Origin: an uncultured Collinsella sp.
GTDB taxonomy: Bacteria; Actinomycetota; Coriobacteriia; Coriobacteriales; Coriobacteriaceae
NCBI GenBank assembly: GCA_900556875.1
Contig: USQQ01000002.1
Span: 62,001-126,000 of the forward strand
DNA: 64,000 nucleotides
Reading direction: 5' to 3'
Part shown: one piece after another, positions 59,244 through 64,000 of the stretch
Position numbering within the stretch: position 1 is the stretch's first letter
Layout of the letters: every line of letters begins with the position of its first letter
Made by a program: the position numbers and the translations under genes
Notes under the pieces: model-generated
Seen by the model: the letters and a program-made list of their open reading frames with translations, nothing else
Databases searched by the model: none
Told to the model about the DNA's origin: nothing

Positions 59244-60860
59244 TTACTGCTCCTTCTCAATTGCGTTTTCGACCTTGTCGCGCATCTCGGCAACCTTCAT
59301 GCCAAAGATGATCTGGATATTGTTGCCGTTGCGGTTGATGCCGCTGTTGGGCACGTGGTTGATGAGGCTCTCATCGATGAGGTCCGGGTTCTTAACGTTC
59401 ACGCGGAGACGCGTAAAGCAGTTCTCGAGCTCCTCGATGTTGTCCTTGCCGCCAAGACCTGCGACCAGGTCGGCAATACCTGCATCGACGCCCTCTGCGG
59501 GAGCTGCGGCAACAGCGCCCTGCTTCACCACGACAGACGCGGCGGCCTCGCCCTCGGCAACGGACTCGGCGAGCTCGGACTCCTCCTCGCGACCAGGCGT
59601 GTGGAGGTTGAGCTTCTTAATAAGGAAGGTGAAGAGGAAGAAGTACAGCGCGGCGTTGACGACTCCGAGCACGAGCATCATCGGCCAGTTGGTCTTATCG
59701 ACACCAAGAACCAGGTTGGAAACCACGATGTTGATGATGCCGCCTGCAGTCGAAGCGGGCACGGAGAGGACCTTGAGCAGAACCAGGAAGATGCCGGAAA
59801 GAATCGAGTGAACGACAAAGAGCACGGGAGCGGCAAAGACAAAGAGGAAGTCCATGGGCTCGGTCACGCAGGAGAGCACGGCGGTGATGATCAGCGGGAT
59901 GATAACGGCCTTGGTCTTATCCTTGTTCCCCTTGTAAGCGGTGAAGATAAAGGCGAGACCGATACCGATGTAGGGCCACAGGTTGTTGAAGGTGTAGCTG
60001 TTGAAGTAGGTGCTATCGGAGAAGGGCTGGCCCGTCATCGCCATCTCGGCAACACGGATGGGATAGGCGCCGGCGATAACCTGATCACCCAGCGTAAGGG
60101 TGCCGCCCACGTCGGAGAACTGGAACGGGGTGTAGATGAGGTGGTGCAGGCCGGTGGGAACGAGCAGTTTGTTGAGCATGCCGTAGATAAACAGACCGAT
60201 GTTGCCCGACTCCTTAATGATGCCGGCAACGGAGGAGATGGCACCCTGAACCGGAGGCCAAACGATGCAGAAGCCAGCGCCCATGATCCAGGAAATGATG
60301 ATCATGATCAGGAACGGAAAGCGAACGCCCGAGAACATCGAAAGGGCAATGGGGAACTGCTTATTCGAGTACTTGTTGAACACGGCACCGGTGATGCAAC
60401 CAAGAATGATGCCGCCAAACACGCCGGTATCGAGGACCTGAATGCCCATAACGGTGGCCTGGCCGGTTCCGGTAAGGCCGAGCATGCCGCTCGCTTCGGC
60501 AAGAGAACCGGTGGCGTTGAGCACGATGTTATTAGCCTGCAGGAACAGGAAGAACGACATCAGGGCGATCAGCGAAGCATGGCCCTTGTTCTTCTTTGCC
60601 ATGGCGCCGGCGATGCCCACGCAGAACAAAATCGAGAGGTTGTTGATGATAAACATCAGCGACTGATAGACAACGGCGCCCACAAGCTGGAACGGGCCGG
60701 AGCCCAGCACGGGGACCACGGCGCAGATGGTCTTGTTGGTCAGAATGATGCCCACGATGAGCAGGATGCCGGCAACCGAGAGATACATCATCGGCTGAAC
60801 GATTGACTTCGCGAACACCTCCAACGGCGCTTTGAAATTGAACTTCTTTTTTGCGGTCAT
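59244..60860 (-). CDS. Alpha-glucoside PTS transporter subunit IICB
   Basis: 538 residues. The EIIC membrane domain (glucose/glucoside class; 'LLVPTGLHHLIYTPFQF', 'ITAVLSCVTEPMDFLFVFAAPVLF') is followed by an Ala/Glu linker and the EIIB domain, with phospho-cysteine at residue 481 in 'ELENCFTRLRV'. It imports and phosphorylates an alpha-glucoside such as maltose. The EIIA domain is missing here and is supplied by the separate gene upstream in the operon. GGGGAG precedes the ATG at 60860. A candidate antiterminator site lies in its leader. Confidence 0.94.
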   Translation of the reverse strand: MTAKKKFNFKAPLEVFAKSIVQPMMYLSVAGILLIVGIILTNKTICAVVPVLGSGPFQLVGAVVYQSLMFIINNLSILFCVGIAGAMAKKNKGHASLIALMSFFLFLQANNIVLNATGSLAEASGMLGLTGTGQATVMGIQVLDTGVFGGIILGCITGAVFNKYSNKQFPIALSMFSGVRFPFLIMIIISWIMGAGFCIVWPPVQGAISSVAGIIKESGNIGLFIYGMLNKLLVPTGLHHLIYTPFQFSDVGGTLTLGDQVIAGAYPIRVAEMAMTGQPFSDSTYFNSYTFNNLWPYIGIGLAFIFTAYKGNKDKTKAVIIPLIITAVLSCVTEPMDFLFVFAAPVLFVVHSILSGIFLVLLKVLSVPASTAGGIINIVVSNLVLGVDKTNWPMMLVLGVVNAALYFFLFTFLIKKLNLHTPGREEESELAESVAEGEAAASVVVKQGAVAAAPAEGVDAGIADLVAGLGGKDNIEELENCFTRLRVNVKNPDLIDESLINHVPNSGINRNGNNIQIIFGMKVAEMRDKVENAIEKEQ

Positions 60861-60893
60861 AGCGGTACTCCCCTTCCTTTTCCGCAAATTAAG

Positions 60894-60926
60894 ATAGGTG
60901 TGCCCTGGACAAGACCGTGAGCCTTG
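60894..60926 (-). promoter_or_regulatory. Candidate ribonucleic antiterminator (RAT) site before the PTS IICB gene
   Basis: On the minus strand AAGGCTCACGGTCTTGTCCA followed by GGGCACACCTAT resembles the LicT/SacY-type RAT pattern (GG..TTACTG ... AGGCAAAACCTAA). It lies between licT and its presumed target gene. The overlapping terminator is not clear. Confidence 0.4.
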
Positions 60927-60959
60927 CCTTATATCAATCGATGTGTGGGCACGTTATGC

Positions 60960-61814
60960 CTAGAGACCAGGTTCTCCAAGCAGGTTAACAATGTGATATG
61001 CGAGATAACTCTTCTCGGCATCGGTAACGACAACGTTATAGGTAGACGCTAAGTGGTCGGCAATTGACTCCGCGCACGAGAACGCCCTCGGATACGCCGT
61101 TTCATCGATACGGAACAGCGCGTCGCCATTGACCTGCCCCGCCGCGGGATCGAGCGCTCGCTGCGCAAAAAACTGCAGATGGCGAACGAAACGCTCGTAC
61201 GGCAACGAGGTGACGTCAAGGGTCGTGGCATAGCGCTCGGAAACAATCGCAAGCACGTCGCGAACAAGCTGGACCGAAACAATCAGACGGTCAGAGCGCT
61301 GCGGCATGGTGGCGTTGACGATATGCAGCGTAATAAAACCCTGCTCTTCTTCGCTCATCTGGATGCCCATATACTCCTTGATAATCTGCAGCGCACGGCC
61401 CGCAAGCGCATACTCCTTGCGATAGAACTGCTGGATCTCGAGCAGCAACGGATTCTCGCAGGGGACGCCCTTACGCTCGCGCTCCAAAGCAAGACTGATA
61501 TGGTCTGCGAGAGCAATGAGAATCTTGTCGTTGATATCAACATTGAGCTCTCGACGGAGCATCTGAACGATGTCCTCGGAAATCACGAGGTTGACGGTGG
61601 GGATGGACTCCAAAAGATGTGCCAAGCGGTCAATCGTGCGCGAATCCTGAGAAGTGCCCTCCTGCAGCGCATAGGTCTTTTCGACCGATGCCTCATCGAT
61701 AGCGTCGCCGGCATGGCGGCCAAAGCAGAGGCCTCGGCCGATGACGATGAGCTCGGAGCCATCGTCCGAAGTGACCATTGCGACGTTATTGTTGAAAACT
61801 CGCTTGATAACCAC
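60960..61814 (-). CDS. licT: LicT/BglG-family transcription antiterminator
   Basis: 284 residues. The N-terminal RNA-binding CAT domain ('VIKRVFNNNVAMVTSDDGSELIVIGRGL') is followed by two PTS regulation domains with their histidines ('RTIDRLAHLLESI', 'ALADHISLALERE', 'FITLHIVNA', 'DAEKSYLAYHIVNL'). PTS-dependent phosphorylation of the PRDs controls whether the protein binds RAT hairpins and prevents termination. A GTG start at 61814 gives the usual N-terminus; in-frame GTGs further up are possible. It lies between the EIIA and EIICB genes it probably regulates. Confidence 0.93.
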   Translation of the reverse strand: MVIKRVFNNNVAMVTSDDGSELIVIGRGLCFGRHAGDAIDEASVEKTYALQEGTSQDSRTIDRLAHLLESIPTVNLVISEDIVQMLRRELNVDINDKILIALADHISLALERERKGVPCENPLLLEIQQFYRKEYALAGRALQIIKEYMGIQMSEEEQGFITLHIVNATMPQRSDRLIVSVQLVRDVLAIVSERYATTLDVTSLPYERFVRHLQFFAQRALDPAAGQVNGDALFRIDETAYPRAFSCAESIADHLASTYNVVVTDAEKSYLAYHIVNLLGEPGL

Positions 61815-61832
61815 GGTACCCACCACAAGAAT

Positions 61833-62345
61833 TTACTCGGAAAGCCAGACGACAGGCTCTTTAACAGCAACAGGGCCGGAAGCGTGCTCACGAAGAGTCG
61901 AGTTCTCCGAACGCTCGCACACGATAACGAAGACCGTGGGATCGAAGCCGGCGGCGCGGACCGCGTCGAAATCGACCTCGACGAGGGGCTGGCCCGCGTC
62001 GACATGGTCACCCTGGGCAACAAGCGCATGGAAGCCCTTGCCCTCAAGTTTAACAGTGTCGATTCCGATATGCAGCATCACCTGAGCAGAGCTGTCGTCG
62101 GACATGATGCCCAGCGCGTGCTCAGTCGGAAACAACGCCGCGACGGTGCCGGAAACAGGAGCGCACACCGTTCCCTCTTGGGGAACCACGGCAACGCCAT
62201 CGCCCACGGCGCGGCTGCTAAAAGCGGGGTCATTGGTATTTTCTAGATGAACAAGCTCGCCGGAAACGGGAGCGAGGATTTCGAACTCGGAAGCTGCAGT
62301 CTTCTGCTCATCCGAACCGCCCATCAGGCGAGAAAAGAAACCCAT
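61833..62345 (-). CDS. PTS glucose-class EIIA
   Basis: 170 residues matching the Crr/EIIA-Glc fold. 'ILAPVSGELVHLENTNDPAFSSRAVGDGVAV' is at the start, 'APVSGTVAALFPTEHALGI' carries the first active-site His, and 'VMLHIGIDTVKLEGKGF' carries the phosphorylated His. It passes phosphate from HPr to the EIICB of the same operon. AAGGGA precedes the ATG at 62345, which is preferred over an earlier start. Confidence 0.94.
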   Translation of the reverse strand: MGFFSRLMGGSDEQKTAASEFEILAPVSGELVHLENTNDPAFSSRAVGDGVAVVPQEGTVCAPVSGTVAALFPTEHALGIMSDDSSAQVMLHIGIDTVKLEGKGFHALVAQGDHVDAGQPLVEVDFDAVRAAGFDPTVFVIVCERSENSTLREHASGPVAVKEPVVWLSE

Positions 62346-62425
62346 GGTGGCATGTCCCTTCATAAATATAGCCCAACCAAAATCAAGCGAATGCATCCAT
62401 AGAGACACACCCGTTCAAAGACTTT

Positions 62426-62461
62426 GGTTAGGCCCACGTCCGAGGGACTCGGTAACCTTCC
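62426..62461 (-). promoter_or_regulatory. Candidate RAT hairpin in the leader of the PTS operon
   Basis: On the minus strand GGAAGGTTACCG and GTGGGCCTAACC close a hairpin with an inner CCGAG/CTCGG stem and an asymmetric bulge. It resembles RAT sites bound by LicT, and sits within about 50 bases of the predicted transcript start. Confidence 0.45.
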
Positions 62462-62482
62462 GCATTTCTTTTTACGCGAACT

Positions 62483-62510
62483 ATTGTAGACAAGCCCAAA
62501 GCCGGAACAA
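62483..62510 (-). promoter_or_regulatory. Sigma-A-type promoter of the PTS operon
   Basis: Minus strand TTGTTC, 16 bases, TACAAT. It gives a leader of roughly 130 bases that includes the candidate RAT hairpin. Confidence 0.6.
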
Positions 62511-62567
62511 TCATTATGACCGGTGAACGGTATTTATTCTCCGATAAACGGTATCTATCTATGCGGC

Positions 62568-62612
62568 ACTTGGGGACGTTCCTTTTCTGCCGGCACCCAG
62601 GGACACTCCTTG
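62568..62612. repeat. REP-like GGGGACGTTCC repeat
   Basis: CTTGGGGACGTTCCTTTTCT followed by GCCGGCACCCAGGGACACTCC forms partial internal complementarity and shares the GGGGACG core with other repeats in the window. No gene occupies the surrounding 62,511-62,630. Confidence 0.4.
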
Positions 62613-62630
62613 CTCTGGCCCCTTTGCACC

Positions 62631-62665
62631 AAAAAGGGCCCCGAGCGTAGTTGCTCGGGGCCCTT
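62631..62665 (-). terminator. Terminator after the DEAD-box helicase gene
   Basis: A perfect 13-bp stem AAGGGCCCCGAGC with its complement, followed on the minus strand by T5. Confidence 0.93.
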
Positions 62666-62697
62666 AGCTTGCCTCACGCTAGCGTGCGATGCGTATG

Positions 62698-64000
62698 TTA
62701 TCTGCGCTTGCCGCCGCCGTCGCCGGGACGACGGGAGCTGCCGCCGCGCTTACCGCCACGATTGTTACCATAGCTGCCACGGTTATCGCGACCGCCGGCG
62801 CGACCGCCGCGGGAACCGGCCTGGTTGTCACCACGCCCGCCGCGGTAGCCGCCACGGCGCTCCTCGCGGGTGTCATCGTAGTTGCGCCAGTCATCGCGAC
62901 GATCGCGGCTGGCACGCGGGTCGCGACGATCGCGCGACTCGTTAGAACGACCAGCGCCGCCGCGGCCGCCATTGCTGCGAGCACCCTCGCGACGCTCGCC
63001 GCCGCGGCTACCGCGCTCTTCAAAGCGCTTGCCGCCGCGGGACTCACCGCCACGGGCGCCTCGCTCACCGCGACCCTCGCCGCCGCGACGCTCATCACGG
63101 CCACTGCGCTCATCATCACGACCGGAACGACGGCGGTCGCCCGCGCCGCGCTTGCCGCCGCGCGAACCACGGCCCTCGTCCTCGCGCTCAACACGGCGAC
63201 GACCGCCGCGGTCCTCGTCCTCGCGGCGACGACGATGTGCCTCGCCCTGGAACTGCTTGGCACGACGCTCGGCACGGTTGCCGCGCGGGCCCTGCTCAAC
63301 AGCACCAGCGCGCTCCTCGGCAGCCGCCTCGCGAGCCACGCTCTCAACAGCCTCGTCCACGCGAGCCTGAACGCCCTCGCGCACGCGGGTCTTGCCGCCG
63401 CGCTTGGGACGGCTCGGACGCTCGCCGTCGCCGCGACGCTCATCGCGACCGCGGTTGGAACGACCGGCCACATCACCGTAATCGTCGCCGTTGCGCTTGC
63501 CGTCGCGACGTGCCTGCTCAAGCTTCTTCTTGCTCTTGGACTTGCCGCGCTTGGTCTTCTTCTTCACCTTAAAGGCCGCAGGGTCGCGCTCGGGATCAAC
63601 CGCGGGCGGATTGGGGCCCACGTGCAGGTCGCCGGCCTCGTAGATGTCGGCGGTCTTGTCCATGAGCTTCTCGATCTCGTAGAACTCGTCGACGTCCTGC
63701 TCGGTCACAAACGTAATGGCCCAGCCCAGCTCGCCGGCGCGGCCCGTACGGCCAATGCGGTGGATATAGTCGGTCGGCTCGGCCGGCACGTCGAAGTTCA
63801 CGACGTAGCGCACGTCGCTAATGTCGATGCCGCGGGCGAGAACATCGGTTGCCACCAGCACGTCGACGGTGCCGTCGCGGAAAGCTGAAAGCGCGCGCTC
63901 GCGCTGGGCCTGGCTACGGTTGCCGTGAATCGCGGCAGCCTTGATGCCCTTACGCTCCAGACGACGGCAGCAGCTGTCGGCGCGGTGCTTGGTGCGCATA
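62698..64000 (-). CDS. DEAD-box RNA helicase, C-terminal part
   Basis: Cut by the right edge. The visible portion begins in the second RecA lobe: 'TKHRADSCCRRLERKGIKAAAIHGNRSQ' (motif IV region), 'VLVATDVLARGIDI' (motif V) and 'YIHRIGRTGRAG' (motif VI). About 290 residues of highly charged, Arg/Gly/Asp/Glu-rich tail follow ('RRGGEGRGERGARGGESRGG'), typical of RhlE/CsdA-type helicases that remodel structured RNA, ribosomes or degradosomes. The tail is low complexity and must be non-specific RNA- or protein-binding. The N-terminal lobe with Walker A and DEAD is outside the window. Confidence 0.92.
   Translation of the reverse strand, partial: MRTKHRADSCCRRLERKGIKAAAIHGNRSQAQRERALSAFRDGTVDVLVATDVLARGIDISDVRYVVNFDVPAEPTDYIHRIGRTGRAGELGWAITFVTEQDVDEFYEIEKLMDKTADIYEAGDLHVGPNPPAVDPERDPAAFKVKKKTKRGKSKSKKKLEQARRDGKRNGDDYGDVAGRSNRGRDERRGDGERPSRPKRGGKTRVREGVQARVDEAVESVAREAAAEERAGAVEQGPRGNRAERRAKQFQGEAHRRRREDEDRGGRRRVEREDEGRGSRGGKRGAGDRRRSGRDDERSGRDERRGGEGRGERGARGGESRGGKRFEERGSRGGERREGARSNGGRGGAGRSNESRDRRDPRASRDRRDDWRNYDDTREERRGGYRGGRGDNQAGSRGGRAGGRDNRGSYGNNRGGKRGGSSRRPGDGGGKRR

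Noticed and set aside
57834..60806. 990-codon rightward frame opposite the GH4 and PTS genes
   Set aside because: It crosses two real genes and their intergenic gap, has no ribosome site, and its product is a biased Leu/Val/Asp/Gly string.
62689..63888. 399-codon Ala/Thr-rich rightward frame
   Set aside because: The complement of the helicase's Arg/Gly tail gives a long Ala/Thr repeat that mimics a membrane protein; it has no ribosome site.

Overview
The window is G+C-rich, densely coded bacterial chromosome. Its gene set fits an anaerobic, Gram-positive high-GC actinobacterium of class Coriobacteriia, most likely Collinsella. The pointers are: an NAD(P)H-linked multi-iron-sulfur [FeFe] hydrogenase operon, superoxide reductase in place of a visible catalase or SOD, sugar PTS genes, AddAB-type recombination enzymes, a LANTG-type sortase signal, and AGGAGG ribosome-binding sites. 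The genus is inferred from gene content; no rRNA gene is present to confirm it. I saw no tRNA, rRNA, CRISPR array, integrase or intact insertion sequence.

Layout. 1-2.4 kb: the 5' part of an AarF/UbiB-type kinase gene (cut by the left edge), a phasin-like gene and a C69 dipeptidase. 2.5-2.7 kb: an AT-rich element bounded by long inverted repeats. 2.8-4.3 kb: folD and fchA. 4.6-8.9 kb: two tandem lipoproteins that share an upstream dyad, then a secreted, probably sortase-anchored PI-PLC-family protein. 9-12.5 kb: an accessory cluster (small PH-like protein, YhcG-type PDDEXK nuclease, ADP-ribosylglycohydrolase, small unknown genes, and a SHOCT gene broken by a frameshift). 12.6-16.4 kb: zinc-ribbon protein, CDF metal exporter, and a threonine-motif membrane protein. 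16.6-20.7 kb: fhs, then ruvC-ruvA-ruvB behind a LexA-type SOS box. 20.7-23.3 kb: a compact structured element, a NAD-synthetase-like protein that has lost its key catalytic residues, and superoxide reductase. 23.4-37.7 kb: SNF2/SWIM helicase, dnaE, addA and addB. 38-42 kb: a TrpR-like regulator, a holin-family membrane protein, an Rrf2 regulator divergent from cysK, and mnmA. 42-47 kb: an HTH-HipA fusion, an M42 peptidase, a large nested palindrome, fucO, and an AT-rich LURP-one-like gene. 47-51.4 kb: YoaK, YgiQ radical SAM protein, CPBP protease, and an orphan RelB/DinJ antitoxin flanked by direct repeats. 51.5-57.6 kb: a leftward operon of GltD-like flavoprotein, [FeFe] hydrogenase, substrate-binding lipoprotein and a permease-ATPase fusion. 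57.8-62.5 kb: a leftward alpha-glucoside PTS operon (EIIA, LicT-type antiterminator, EIICB, GH4 hydrolase) with two candidate antiterminator RNA sites. 62.6 kb to the end: the C-terminal part of a DEAD-box RNA helicase, cut by the right edge.

How the genes work together. Fhs, FolD and FchA supply one-carbon tetrahydrofolate units. RuvABC, AddAB, DnaE and the SNF2 helicase form a DNA replication and repair block. The PTS operon imports and hydrolyses alpha-glucosides. The hydrogenase and FucO are routes for disposing of fermentative reducing power. The points I find most worth a second look are the catalytically degenerate NadE-like protein, the hydrogenase-coupled ABC operon, the orphan antitoxin flanked by direct repeats, the structured palindromic intergenic elements (2.5, 20.7 and 44.7 kb), and the nuclease/ADP-ribosylglycohydrolase/microprotein cluster.
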